A stretch of 64,000 nt of DNA from Mytilus galloprovincialis (taxonomy: Eukaryota; Mollusca; Bivalvia; Mytilida; Mytilidae): assembly GCF_965363235.1 (NCBI RefSeq), contig NC_134843.1, positions 89,065,795-89,129,794 of the forward strand, written 5' to 3'. Below, piece by piece: positions 1-14,100 of the stretch (position 1 is its first letter; each line of letters begins with the position of its first letter). Under the pieces are notes generated by a model. It had not been told where the DNA came from, searched no databases, and worked only from the letters and a program-made list of their open reading frames with translations. The position numbers were made by a program, and so were the translations under genes.

Positions 1-121
1 CGAAATCAAATGTTCAACGAATACTAAATTTTCTACAGGCTTTATGCAGAACATGCAAGTTTTCCTGAATCCACAAAAAATTGATACCCACGAAAATAAA
101 TGAATCTACAGAATGTTAATC

Positions 122-3100
122 TTAATTATGCAACACCTTCAGTACCGATCCTCTGGATTGTCCACGGCTTCTACGGTAAAAGTAAAACACTGCAAACACA
201 ATGAGACCAATCACCACCACAGCTGCAATGGCCCCCAGAATTTTGGCGAGGGATGACGCTGATATCACTCTGTTTTCGTCACTGTTGTCACCACACTGAT
301 TATAGCCATCATACTGAAGTCTTTTAGATATACACTGTCCTAGTCGACATTTAAAGTCATTAGTCCCATTACAAACACCTAAATAAAATTTAAAAAAAAG
401 AAATTCTCAACTGAATATTAAATAGAGATTGAGTCATTAAGAAAGTAGTTTACTAATAAGTCTATAGGGAAATCATGTATGTTTGCATATACCTTATATA
501 CAGGGACCTAAATCAAGAACTATATAGAAAAGTGATACTACCAAAATTCATACTTGATCTGAGGTTTGTGGCAATAACCATTGTTGTAAGTTTCATAATA
601 TTTGGTTGAGGCAAATTTAAGTTAGAGAATGAAAAGAAAAGTATCAGAATCAGGTGACTCCACCAAAATTAAAACTTGATCTGTGTTATATATGGTAATA
701 ACCATTGTGTATAAGATTTATAACATTTGGTAAAGGCAAACTTCAGGTAGAGAATAGAAACAAAATATTCAGCAATTTTTCATTTGTAAAGAGGCATAAC
801 TCTTGAAAGGATGTAATGATGCCACCCAATTTCAAACTTGATCTTTTTTTTTTTTGGTAATAAGGATCATGTGCAAGTTTCATAACATTTGGTTGAGCAA
901 ACTAAAGTAAGAGAACAGAAACCAATTTTGAGACATACAGACATGTGGACGCACATACATTAGGGTAAAATTTAAAATTATGAAGGTTTCCAATTTTAAA
1001 CATTTATCCAAGGGATAAAATCGTGATCAGAGAGAATAAAACAATGGAAATTATTCTTTCTGTAATCATGCTTTCATCTCCTGACTTGTGGCAAGTGATA
1101 AAGTAATTACCCTAATCTAGATTTTAAAGACTAATATTGTGAGACGTTAAAGTCATATAAAGCTGCTAATTAAAAAAAAATTGATGTATTTGTTTTTATA
1201 ACTAAACATGCTGAATGGATAGTTTTCATTATAAAACTTATGTACATACACTTTGTTTTGAAGAAAATTCTATTATTTGTCAACATTTAGAAGAAGTTTA
1301 CTTTTTTTTAAGTGCTTGCTTCCAGGAAGCCATTAGCCGAAATATTTTCCATATGCAAGTGACCTTAGCGTGTCCCTTCTCATAAAAATCTGTTGATCGC
1401 AATACGCATAGACCTGTCATTGAAATAAACTATTATCCGATTGTACATGTTATACACATGCTCAATATCCATGCTCCTTTGTTGATTGTTTACTATGAGG
1501 TGACAATCGGTAAACTACGGCTTCAAAACAAGGTAATTAATTAGCTGCCATATTTTTTAAATCATAACAGACAGAGACAAAAAAAAAAGACCATGAAGAC
1601 AATTATATAAAACTTTTGCGTAAAAAATTTATTCCTTATAGACAGTGTTATGGATGACGCTTTAGTTTCCAGAAACAAAGATATGTTTCATAATTTCCTG
1701 TTTTCCAGGAGAATAGAAGAAATTTTTGTGGAGAACACTGTATTAAAGTGACTTTTATATTAGCAACTAAGTTGTATTCTTTATACCTGAATGAAAAGAA
1801 GTAAAATACAGGGAAAATCCATCATCCTGTCTGGTATAGTCACTTTTGAACTTCAAAGTTAGGTACTGTCCTGTGGTGTAAAATGCACGTTTAGGTTCAT
1901 CTTCTCCACATATCTTGTCATGTCGTAAACCTAGAAAAAACAAAGCATAATTGTAATACAATTTTTACATGTATATAGTTCATGATAGTTATCGAGATAA
2001 ATGTACATGTATACAGTCATATTCATTTCACATACAATGACATAGCTTTTTTAAAATGACATATTATATATCTATTTATCTATTTTTTCATCTTCTAAGC
2101 TTATTCAACAAAACATATAATACTAAGCGCTGCTGAATCTCATTTTGGCCAGAAAAGCACATTCTATTGCAATTGTCCTACTGAAACAAAGAACTAAAGC
2201 TGTTCTTTACTTTACACTCATATACATATATTCATGATGTCATTTAGGTATTCTTATTTACTAAAAATAAAGCTGTCTATTTTAGAATAAAGCTGTTTAA
2301 TGTAAATAGCCTTGACCAATATGAATTTTATTGATCTGATAAATTCCCGTATGAGGACAATTGCACACTGGGTAACTAATAATATTGTGTAAAACAAGGC
2401 AGGAATACATGTATTACACATGAGTTGACACTGTATGCTTAATAAACAACTGCATGATGACTATCAAATACAAATATAAATGTATATTGAATGTCATTTA
2501 GTCTATAGCAGTGAGTTTGGGCATATTGCATTTCCGCTAATTAAATTTTTCAAAGTCCCAATACTACGTTTTTGCTTTAAAGTATACATTTCGGCAATTG
2601 TATTTATTACTTTTCCGGAAATTAACCTGGTAAAAATATAAATATTTGAATATATATATGATAAATTATTTGTTTTATCTTTTTGATAGATAATGTTCTG
2701 ATCTTATGTCTACAATTTACTAGATATAACTAGTTGTCTCGAGTAATGATTAGTTAAACTTCATTGAGAAATCTTTGGTTTGGCTTACCAAAATATATAC
2801 TGGGCAACTGACATGATTGAAGAATGCTTTGTTGAATTAATAGCCGATGCTCCATTTGACGATTAAATGCATGAAGTCTGTCAATTATATATAGGAATTT
2901 TATATACAATTCAAGATTTCCACCAACCATTTGGGCATCACCTCCTGTCTCCTGACCCCGAGGAAAAGAGAACAACAAATGGTGCCAAGTCTTTTCGTGC
3001 CTACCTGAACGAACAGTTTTACAATATAGCCATCCTAACATATTTGTCTTTGTCGATGTGTTATTGAAACTGCAGACAACATCTTACATAAAGTTGAGAA

Positions 3101-4159
3101 CTCTAACTGTAAAAGCACCCGTTCGGAAATATGAAAAGGAGAAGATGGACTTCCTTCTTGAACAAAATACAAAACTTGTAAACGGTGAATGTGCTATACT
3201 GTGACGTTTTGGCTACAAATATTCTGCCAGAACTGACTTATGAACCCAAATCAAGATATATCAGATTAGTGCTGACTTTTGAACATACGTTTTCATACAT
3301 TTTAATAATGAATTTTACTTACATGGTATGATGACCTTTAACTTAATACATATTTATTTTTTATTATAGCTTTGCTTTAGATCAATAGGTATTCCTTAAT
3401 TATTTGCAGTAAGTAATAATTTATTTTTTCCAGAATAGTTACTTTTTTTACGGAAAAGTAAGATATTTATTTGAGGAAACTTCATCTTTTTTTCCTGGAA
3501 AAGTAATGCCACTTTGAGGAAACGTAAAATGCCGGAGAGTTGTCTCATTGGTAATTATATACATTTGTATAATCATTCAACATCTACCATTGTGTCTACT
3601 GCTTTTTTATATTTACAAATGTATGAAAATTAAAATTTAAATGAAAATACCTGAAAGATGTCTGCTTGATGTGCCTGATCCATCATATAGTTGAAGATAA
3701 TCTTCACATGAGTATCCAAAGGAGATTCTTGATTCTTTTATGTCAATTTTAGTAAAATATATCATGATTTTCTTGTTTGTAGGAGCTTTTAATTTAAGTA
3801 CACAGTTCATATTTCTGGAATAATCACTATGTCGTGTCAGCTTTAACTTTGCTGTTTCAATTCTTTCAGTTTCCATACTAATTTCTCTGTTACAATTTTC
3901 ATCCATGTAAAAATCTGAAACAAGATGAACAAATGATGAAACATAATAACTTATCAAACATTGTCAAACAGAAGCTTAATTACATGTACCACTACATTTG
4001 TAAATATTCCACAATGATTTAAAAATTTACATACAGGCTATTTTTCACCTGGCCAATTTAAATTTATGTTATAAAAAATATACCTTCACGTGCTAAATTA
4101 AGAGTTAAATTGGGTAGAATTAAAGACATGAATACCATTTTTTTTATATTATTGGACAT
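122..4159 (-). CDS. CUB / LDL-receptor class A single-pass membrane protein (4 exons, complete)
   Basis: Exons on the minus strand are 4159-4084, 3914-3651, 1930-1787 and 378-122. All junctions are GT/AG and all introns are phase 1, giving 741 nt (246 residues plus stop). I chose the ATG at 4159 because it opens a hydrophobic signal-like stretch (residues 8-23) and its exon ends in the required phase. Residues 33-160 form a CUB domain with four cysteines (C33, C63, C95, C121) and the acidic CEDYLQLYDG segment typical of calcium-binding CUBs. Residues 164-196 resemble an LDL-receptor class A module ending GDNSDE, but two of its six cysteines are missing. Residues 208-229 are a transmembrane helix, followed by a short basic tail (YRRSRGQSRG) ending at H245-N246. 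By family analogy it is a cell-surface binding protein or co-receptor; the ligand is unknown. The exon structure and domains are seen directly; the surface location is inferred. Confidence 0.82.
530..930. repeat. Three diverged tandem units of about 125 bp
   Basis: Three imperfect copies share the order ACTTGATCT, GGTAATAA, CATAACATTTGGTTGAG, then an A-rich AGAGAA stretch, at about 533-640, 660-760 and 820-925. The last runs into a GACATACAGACATGTGGACG tail. It lies in the last intron of the CUB/LDLa gene. It looks like a fragment of a dispersed mollusc repeat with internal duplication; no coding capacity is seen. Confidence 0.6.
2754..3041 (-). other. Unrecognised 95-codon ORF inside an intron
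   Basis: An ATG-to-TAA frame lies in the intron between exons 2 and 3 of the CUB/LDLa gene, on the same strand. Its base composition is richer in G and C than the surrounding AT-rich intron, and the peptide has a mixed, protein-like composition (W, H, C and charged residues present). I recognise no family or motif. No splice signals tie it to the host gene. It may be a decayed mobile-element fragment or a chance ORF. The remainder of this intron holds nothing I can name. Confidence 0.2.
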
Positions 4160-5060
4160 TTCTATCCTTTGGATCATGTGAATAGACATACTTAACTTCT
4201 TCTTTCAAAAGAAAAACACATGCATACATGCATACATTGTATGTGGATTTTTTTTTTTCATGCAGAAAAGGTTTTCAAAGATTTCAATATCTCAAGAAAC
4301 TTTGGATTTAACTCCCCAAGAAAAAGTTGACCATAGATGGATATGGCTATTTTTTGGTTAAAGACATAAACAAAATGTAGCCCTTAAGACTGTTTTGCTT
4401 CTATATCTATGCATCATGTCTTTCAAAAAATTTCAGCTTTGAGCATTCATGATGAAGGTTAATCAAGATAAGCATTCCAGACGCATGAAATTTATACGGG
4501 TATGTGTTTGTTATCAATTTTTGCAATCAAAATTTTTTTTATTTTTTTTTATATAAATTCTTCATACATCATGTACATTGTCATATTAATCTCCATTTTT
4601 TTTTGGGGGGGGGGGGGTTGTTGGGCTCATTCTTTAGTTTTCTATGTCATGTAAGTAGTGTTTTTTTTTAAATCTTTTTTAAAAATAGGAAGTTGTACAT
4701 GTGGTCTGAGATAACTGTCTACCAGCTGGAAGCATGTCCTTCTCCCCAAACATGTCCAATCCTCCAAACATTTCCATATGACGTTACTTAGTGCACAAAC
4801 AATTCTAGCTCGTTCAGGACACCTTAGAAAGGAGTGCAAAGAGTTAAATCAAACTTGCTTATATAAAGACATTAGAATGTTGTTATCAAGTAATTTTAAT
4901 TTTAGTTTAAAAGAATCAGTTTTAAAGCTATGGCATAATTTTAATTTCACAAATCAAAAAAAATAATTCTGCATTAAAATTTCATATTGATAAGAATAAA
5001 ACTAACAATCGAAGAGAGTACTAGGATATTACAATTAATGGTAATGCTGTAATCTTACAA

Positions 5061-6580
5061 CCAGGTGCTCTGCAGGGCGCAGCTTTATACAACCGCAGAG
5101 ATCGAACCCTGAACAGTTGGGGCAAGTATGGACACAACATTCAAGCTGGATACAGCACTGAATAAAATGGATTGTGATTAAATAGTTGACACAGCAAAGG
5201 TTTCTGACACAGAATGAATGTGGTCTAAGGAACTTAAAAAATTTTGTTTTGCTTTTGAGCAATTCACTATGCTGTTCATGAATATTATTTCCCTCAAAAA
5301 AACAAATATTTGAAGAAATCTTCTTTCGAATTTCTGAAATCTCAAATGAGAAAAATTGTACCCACTCCCCACAAATTCTTATCCCCCCCAACACTCCCAA
5401 TTTTTTTTTCATCTCCCCTCCAAAAATAATCTCAATGTTAATTTCTAATGGAGTAAGCAACAATAACTATTTATTTAAATACATCATAAAATGTCATACA
5501 GTCATACCTCATAGTTAAAATTAATATCAATTAATAGTAACTTCTAAAAAAAAAATTAACTAATCATCTTAAGACAATCATCATTTCATAATATATAATT
5601 TTCAAGCAGTGTAAGGAAGATATTATAACAGTATTCTTTAATTAGAATTGGATTACCTCTCTTACACTGCTTTTAAATTGTTTCAATTGTCCTTTAACCA
5701 GAAAAACCCTTGTTTTTCCCCTTTTTTTGCCCATATTTGCTAATTGATTTGAGCCATAACCCCTCATAACCATCCCTTTGTAGCATGGGAACTTGTGGTA
5801 TTATTTCAGAGAGATTTATACAGCAATTGACTGACAACTACAAAAATGCTTATTTGGGCCTTATTTTTGGCCCCCAACTAGATGAAACCCCCCTTGGAGC
5901 AAGAACCCCAAAACTCAATTTCAGCCTTTTCCTTGTAGTAAGAAACCTTGTAGTATAATTTCAGAGAGATCCATACACTTAAACACAAGTTATTGTCTGT
6001 AAACTAGAAAAATGCTTCTTTCTGGCCCTTTTTTTGGCCCCTTATTCCTACATGATTGGGGAAATTAACCCAAACTCGATCAAAGCCTTCCCCTTGTTAT
6101 ATGAAACCTTGTGGTACAAAATGTCAGAGAGATCCATACAGTAACACACAAGTTATTGTCCTGAAACTAGAAAAATTATTGTTTTTGGCCCTTAATTCTC
6201 AGACTGTTTGCCCCATAACCCTTAAAATAAATCCCAACTTTCTATTTATGGTATTAAACATTGTGGTACAATTTCAGAGCAATGGAAATACTTATACACA
6301 ACTTATTGTCCTAAAACTAGATAAATGCTTGTTTTTGTCCCCTTTGGGCCCCTATTTCGTAAACTTATGGGAACATAACCCCCAAAATCAATCCCTTGTA
6401 ACTTTCCTTTGTGGTTATAAACATTGTGTTAAAATTTTATGGATTTCTATTTACTTATACTAAAGTTATTATCCAGAAACCATCTGTCTTTAGACAACGC
6501 TGACATGACGCTGACGATGACGACGACAACAAGATATCAATACATGTATATGACCAAAAATGTTTTAATTTTTGTGGTCT
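5061..6580 (-). repeat. Composite dispersed repeat, copy A (inverted)
   Basis: Read on the minus strand, this runs from a GACGACGACGAC-rich head near 6500, through roughly 160-bp units containing GGGGCCAAAAA-type blocks, to a conserved tail with GTTCAGGGTTCGA and GCGCCCTGC ending at CACCTGG. The same order occurs in copies B (14570-16920) and C (45735-48911). A 160-bp core flanked by unique ends recalls the bivalve pearl/CvA elements and the BIV160 satellite. That identity is from memory and not tested. The frames inside are not conserved genes. Confidence 0.65.
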
Positions 6581-8130
6581 AATAAAAATAGGGTTAAAAT
6601 CTTCATATACATCATTTGTACATCATGTACATGTCTACTATCAATGACTATAGAACCAGAATTAGAATATTTTTATTTCCCAAATTACAGGGCCCATAAA
6701 ACTATATAAAACTGTAAGAGAAACAATGAAAAACATCGATTATAATGTCCATAAAAAATCTCCAGTTTTGAGGTCCATACTCCAGCTGAAAAATTATCAG
6801 ATCTCCAGTTGTAACATTAAGGCAAGTCTGTCACATATATCCTGACAGTATATGATCATATGTTATGCGCATACAACAGTTTATAATCTTCAAGGCTCTG
6901 ATAGTGAAGATCTACGTTATAACAATCCCCCTTTGGCCTCCCTTAGGCTTCTAGGGTATAAAAAAAGACGACTTTCAAGTTCGATGTATTTCCGTCAAAA
7001 ACTTTGGTTTAAGTGAACATAAGTCATGCATTTAAGGGGCATTGTCAATTCCATATAATGTTGAGCAAGTGGTTTGGAAAACTTTAAAGCTATTTTGCAC
7101 AAATTATTTGGCAAATTGAATTCTCATAATCGTCTTTCCGCACTGTCATGACTGTTGTCATTAGGGCATTGTGATTCAGTACCTACAGAAAAAATATTAT
7201 TTCTAGTTTATCCTTCACAATGATGAATGTTTATAGTGCAGGGATACAGGTGATTCCTCTAAATGACGTCATAAAGGCACGCATAAATGACAATTTTTCC
7301 GCAGTGACAGACAAACTGGAAAGTATTCTATTGGAAGAGGGTCTCATTGGGTCTAAGCATGATCAGGATGATGAGGGTTTACCGATTTTTTGTTAAGCGT
7401 GACACGCATGAAAGTCAAATTATTGTGCTGGGATCAGGAATGGAATGTATTGCGGGACATAGGAAATAAAAAAAAAAATTAGAATTGCTTACATACATAA
7501 GTTATATACATAGTGTAAGCGGGATACAGGAATCTTACAAAACAGTAAGTGTGATCCAGGATTAGAATTTCCCAATGAAACCCCCTTTGAACTGTTGAAA
7601 TACACATATTGTTTACTCAATGTTAAATTTCTACAAACTTTAGAAATGTGTTACTAGGCTATTTAGAAAACTTACACTTGGAACTATAAGATCCAAGAAC
7701 AAATGGAAGGGAGCAAATAGCCAAATACCAAAACATTGTGAATACTAAGATGTCACTATGTCCTATCTGGGAACAGTATATCTAACAGTTAATATATAGG
7801 TTCCTGGTTCTATAATAAATAAAGAGGGTCTTGCCGGAACTTAATCCAAAATTATGATGTCATGTAAAATTATGTATTGCAGCACCGGAGAAGTTTTTTT
7901 TTATCGAAAATAAATAGATTTTTGATAAATTTAGTCAAGTGAAGTAACAAAAAAGCCAGTATTAAATTACTGCTTATAACCCTTATCCTTCAATCATACA
8001 CAACTAGAATTATTATTATCGAAAATTTGCTGAAACAAGGATGAATTATTTTTCATCAATTTAGCTTTTAATCTAAGGGGAGATAATACATAACTGTCAC
8101 GTCAGGCGATCGGCGATCACACCAGTGACC
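6581..8130. other. Intergenic spacer upstream of SAC1
   Basis: This lies between the head of composite repeat A and the SAC1 start codon. It is AT-rich and I find no ORF, RNA gene or clear repeat in it. The last tens of bases (about 8080-8130) should be the SAC1 5' untranslated region, because the first coding exon starts at 8131. No TATA box is evident at a sensible distance. Confidence 0.4.
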
Positions 8131-11100
8131 ATGTCTGTCCACGATTCATTAACTCTGTATGTAATTGTTAATCTTTAAAGAAAAAGAATGCCAGCCTGTG
8201 CATTAATTGTAAAATATCAAAGAGCTCATAAAAACAGAGAAAATGGCTTTTCGAAAACACAGTCAATAACTAAGTCATGATCTTCAGACAAGTCAGTTCG
8301 GCATCAAACCGTCAATCATTTAGTCGAGTTAGCAAAATCGGCAGCTTCATTTCACCATGGGTATTTGATTTTAAAATTGGCTATTTGGCAACAATATTTT
8401 TATTATATTTTTTTAATCTTTTTATTTGAGTTTTTTCTGGGTTCTCAATATATAAAAAAGAAGATGTGGTGTTTATTTTATGGGGCAATTATGATTAAAA
8501 AGGTTAAATCAAAAATATACATTCGTTATATTCAACTTTAAATCAGTGCATGTTATTCACTGACTTAGTGGGCCATACACGTGCATCTTTTTTATTATAC
8601 CGAATGAGCAAATTACGATAAAAAGAAAAATATTGTAACAGATTGTCAAAACTCTTACTTTAGAAAACTATTTTATGTCTATTGATATTTCGCGTAGGTT
8701 CAATAAAGGTAGACTCTTTCTTTGAAATATAGATGACTCAGAAAAGGGTCTTTTGAAAGAGATATCATTGACACTAGATGACTTTTCGAGTATTGTTTGG
8801 TCTTGTTTATCTTCTTCTGTTGGACTTCTAACCTGGCCCTAGCCATATTTGTTTTTGTTTATCTGACGCTAAGTGACGTCATACTGTAAACATGGTAAAG
8901 GGAGTTAACTTGTAATCATTGAGGTAGGACAAGGGTTATTCACTGTAATCGTTGAGGTAGGACAAGGGTTATTCACTGGGGAATAATAGGGTTGTTCAAT
9001 GGAATCTTCAAAATGTCATGAATGTTGGGTTATTCACCGAGGAATACAAGGGTCGTTTGATGGAGGCTTCAATTTGTTGGGTTTTTCATCGCTCGGCTAC
9101 GCTCCAGTGAATTTTTGGATAAAAAAAGAAATTAAATTATGACACATGATTCTGTATTAGCCAATCAAATTATTACTTTATAATGTAAGATATAATAATC
9201 TACATTGTAAAATCGTTAATTGTATATTATTTGTTCAGTCTGCACCAAAAACTTTTTCAACTAATACATGTAATAGTCTGAAGACCAATATTCTGCCATT
9301 TTTCTTATTTGTTCAAATGAAATTTAAAAAAGAAATCTAAGTAGGGTTTAAAAAGATATATATATATATAAATTTTATAAGGTTTAATAGTTGAAGCGAA
9401 TACAACATACATTATAGATGTGATGCAAATGTTTCATACACTTTGCCAGATGTGGATTGTAGAAGTATATGCTTGGTTGACAAACAATTTGTGTTCAGAT
9501 TTGGTTGATGTTTTATGTACATAATTTTTTTTCAGACATATTACTGCAGACAAGTTTTATGTAGAACCAAAAGATTCTAAAGATAGTGAGATACTTATAA
9601 TTGACCGTGTTTCACAGGAAATTAGCCTTCAAGGTATATTTGATCCTAAGTGAAGTTAGAAGGTAGAAATAAAATGGAAGAATTTGACATATATAAAAGA
9701 TAAGCATGGCACCTTCTAAACTACATCCTGATAATTTGGTGTGATAGTTAAAGGGAAATTCCGTGATTTTTTACTTATCACATGATCATCTAATTATGTT
9801 CATCTTAACATAAAAAACACATTTGCAAAGTTTTAAATTTATATTCCTTCTAATAACGGAGAAAATCAAGTATTTGTAACATTTTTGGTTGAATTCTCGA
9901 ATGGGTCGTGACGTTTTAGCCCGATGTGTTGAATTCTGGGAAAAAATAAAATCTGTTTAACTCTTATAGCTTATCGACAATATATGTAATTAAAAGCGCA
10001 CAGCTGATGAATGATCGTAGTTATTAACCACAATATAAGAATGAACAAAAATGAATATGCATATACCGTTTTGTATTGATTGAATTAAACTCCTATAAAA
10101 TTATCTCTAGTAAATGTTTTCGAATAAATTTCATTAATTATTGTTGAGATTTTTTTCATAAAATATTTATTGAACATTTTTACTGATATTGAACTGAAAA
10201 TATTTCAGTTCTATTTACCGTTATTGTTTTGATAATCATTTCAATGCAACTAATGTGTGAGCAGAGTGTGTATATTATTTTGTAAAGGTCACTGTATATT
10301 TCTCGGCTTGAGGTCAATTTGCTTACCTTGTAGCTATTTAGCCGCAGGTGTGAGTTCAAGCGTACACAGGTATGAATGTTGTTATTTGGAAAGGATAACT
10401 TGACAGAAAGAATTAGAAAGAGTATGCTGTATTTAATACACTAAGATTTAATACACGATGAGAATAAAGATACAATAATTAAATTGTGTAAATTAATTGA
10501 AAATAAAATTCAGATTCGTAATTCCGAAAGTGTATAAAAATAAAAGGAAACAATTTTTGATTACTTTCTTAGCGGCAATTGGCGTAAAGATTCAAATATG
10601 AAGTAAAAAATAGTAGTTTTAATCTTTAATAAAAACTAAATGCAATATTACCCAATTTGATATACCATTGCACATCTGTTTGATATCATTGACTTTACCG
10701 GAATTTCCGTTAACTTGTATTCAAATCTTGCTGTGTTTAAATGCTCATAAAACTATCGCAATTTTAAAGTTTTTAATTGAAAAAAAATACAACATACAAC
10801 ATGCATGATTTTTTTTTAGTTTCTTTTTAGCATTTCACTCTTACATAATTAAATTCATTTGACAATCATTTACACGAACTTTTTGTGAAAAGAATACCAC
10901 TTATCTAAGCTAAGGCATTATTTTTTTTGAGGATTTTTGTACATTTTTTTTTAAAATTCTATGATAATATTTGTGCAATATTGAACATGATAGCCGTCAT
11001 TAATCCAAATAAGTAATACAGTAGTTGTAATAAAACTTATATTTTAGTCATGCATAACTGATATTGATGAATTTAGAATAGTTCGTCCATACATCGTTGT

Positions 11101-14100
11101 TCTTGAAACAATCATTATTAGTATACATGTAAGTTTCCTGACGTATAAGCGCCATTGAGGATGAGCTCCAGAGAAAGCAGACTAGTAGCGTTTCGTTAGT
11201 TTGTTTGTTGGGAAAGGAGAGGAAATGCAACCACTTGTACAGATAAACGACAGAATTACCATACAAGCATTTATAGTCAACACAACCAGAAAGAGTTCCC
11301 ATCGTTGGACGGGGAATATGAAGGCTTCCAAGAATGAACAAGTGACATGTTTAACTCTGAACAGTTAGAAAACGGACTATCGACATCGACCGCTTGTTCT
11401 TGATATTTGAAACTGCATGCATATATACATATACGTTTATGATAGTGATGAGTTCTTGCGTCTGACAAAAACTAAATTCCTTCATGGTTATATCTTGCCA
11501 TACGTTTATATTGGTTTGTAAGGTGATTACTCAAAATCGTTATTTGAAAATCCTGTTTGTGAGATGTAGATTCATTTCAATACAGAAATTTTGTCTATAT
11601 ATTAAGTTTCACAAGTGTATAACACGGAGAAGCTCTGAAGGTACATTACTCCCATTTTGTTTGGGTGTGAACCATCAATGTTTACAGCAATATCAAAGAA
11701 TAAGATGATGATGGTAGAAAGAACTATGGGCGTCATGTGGCAAATATTACATACATATCGGACCATGAGTTGTCAATCTGTATGAAAAGCTTTCCAATAC
11801 AACCATATTATTGAGAAGGAATGTTTACATGCTATACTCTCGTACTAGTATTACAGGGTTCTTGTGGCGTTCACCTTAGACACACATCTTTTTAACGATG
11901 TTTAAAAAAAAAGACAGAACCAATTTAATGTCATATTTCCCTATTTTTTAAATATAACTAAAAGTCTTTTATCTGACAAGAATACCCCTATTTAGCGGAC
12001 AAGTAATTTATTCTTTTTTCTGTTATTGAATACCAAGAAAGAAAATAAATCCCAAAATTAATTTGAAACTTTGATATTCAATAGTTACCCAGCAAAATAT
12101 TCACATCCCTTGGGGATAATCAGTGTTCGTCCAGTGGCATATATAACAATTGTGATGACGAATTCCTTCCTTTGTTCGTGAACAATCTAATTGAAATATA
12201 AATCTGTGATTTTACTATGTCCACAACTTCGATGAACCAAAGCAAATTATACATCGACCTGTATTTAAATCAAATTGGTTCTCTTCTTCTTCTTCTTCGA
12301 CCTGTATTTAAATAAAATTGGTTCTCTTCTTCTTCTTCTTCTTCTTCTTCTTCTTCTTCTTCTTCTTCTTCTTCTTCTTCTTCTTCTTCTTCTTCTTCTT
12401 CTTCTTCTTCTTCTTCTTCTTCTTCTTCTTCTTCTTCTTCTTCTTCTTCTTCTTCTTCTTCTTCTTCTTCTTCTTCTTCTTCTTCTTCTTCTTCTTCTTC
12501 TTCTTCTGGTATACAATAGTCTATCGACATTCGATGATTAGTTTAAACATATTTTATTGTTCAAAATGACGAAAGGATCAAACACATTCGATGATTACAT
12601 ACATACTGTTGGCATACGTGGACTAGTCTATTTACAAATCTTTTACCCCAATTTATTCAAAATATTTTTTTTTTTCTAATGTTCAATGTATACATGTATA
12701 TATTTTAAATTGTGCTATACGGCCTAGCCACAATCAGATGTGCATTTTGTGTTTCACATGAAGTCAAAAATGAGTATCACCTCAGGGAAAAACTCATTTG
12801 ATATTTTGGTTCAAAAATAGTTTAAATTATGAAAAATTGCCATCGTTAGGCTAACACTGGAAGCATTTATATAATAACATGCAGTTTTTGAAAGAAATAT
12901 TTAATATTTTTATTAAATAAATGGTGTTTAAAAACTGTATAATTTTCTTTAATGGTTGCCTTCAAGACATGGTCACCAGTGACAGATTTTTGGTCAATGA
13001 CAAAGACAATAAAATATGTTTACAACTATTGAATATCAAACATTTTAATTGAAAAAAAATAACAAGAACATGTTTAACTCACAGTTATTTCAAACAACAG
13101 TAGCTTTCTTTGATCATTAATCTTATCTGATAAAACTGTATCTAAAATTATCTATAAATAACAAAACTTCCAAAAGAACCCTTTCTTTTGGTGTATTGAA
13201 CATTAAAATAACTTGATGCATATTCTTACAATAAACAATCAAACTTAGCAATACAATTTATATGTTTTGTCTACGGACAAGACATTGTATTCATATTTAA
13301 TGAAATGCATTATTAAAACCTAATTTTGATATAGCTGAAAGTGTTATCTTGAAAAAAAACATAAATTTTATCAGGTTTATCTATCAAATGATGCTTAACT
13401 TCGAGGGAAATGGAATAAATTCATTTTGATAATGTCTACGGACAAGACTTTTTATTGATATTCAATTAAATGCTTTCAAAGATGATTGTTAAAGTTAAGA
13501 TTAAAAGTTACTAATTAAGTTTTAAGCTGTGTTTTTTAATTTTGGAAAATATAAAAATGTACCCATAATTCTTTACATATCTCAATAATTTATTGATTAA
13601 GCCAAAATGAAGACACATTCTTTAAACTGAAATCCATATATCTGACTGTTTAAAACAATCAAACTATTATTAAAACTCAATTTTGACATAGTTGAATGTG
13701 TTCTCTTGAAAAAATAACATACATTTTACCTATCAAATTAGGCTGAACTCAAGGAAATTGGATACAAATATATATTGTGGTAATGTCTACGGACAAGACA
13801 ATTTCAGTTAAAAAAAAAATCTGTTAGAATTAATTGTGACTATATTTATGTTGAAAATACTGAGTTCTAATTTGAATAGATAACTTTCATCACCTATGAA
13901 TAAGATTTAAGTTCCATAGCAGACAAATAATTGAATTTAATACTTGTTATGTACAAGTGTCTTGTCCGTAGACACTTCCTCATCTGATGTTAATATTGAA
14001 ATGCAACGGATAAAGTTAGAGAGAGAGAAATACTTTTTCTTCATTTGATTTAGTTAATCTTTTATGGTATGCAGCAACTGGAATAAACAATATTGAAGTA

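Noticed and set aside
4642..4839. 65-codon minus ORF (MHSFLRCPERARIVCAL...) as a gene
   Set aside because: No domain recognised, flanked by homopolymer runs, and lying upstream of the CUB/LDLa start without splice links. Possibly a decayed element, but unsupported.
12265..12569. Poly-Arg, poly-Glu, poly-Leu and poly-Phe ORFs
   Set aside because: They are translations of the (CTT)n microsatellite in different frames, not genes.
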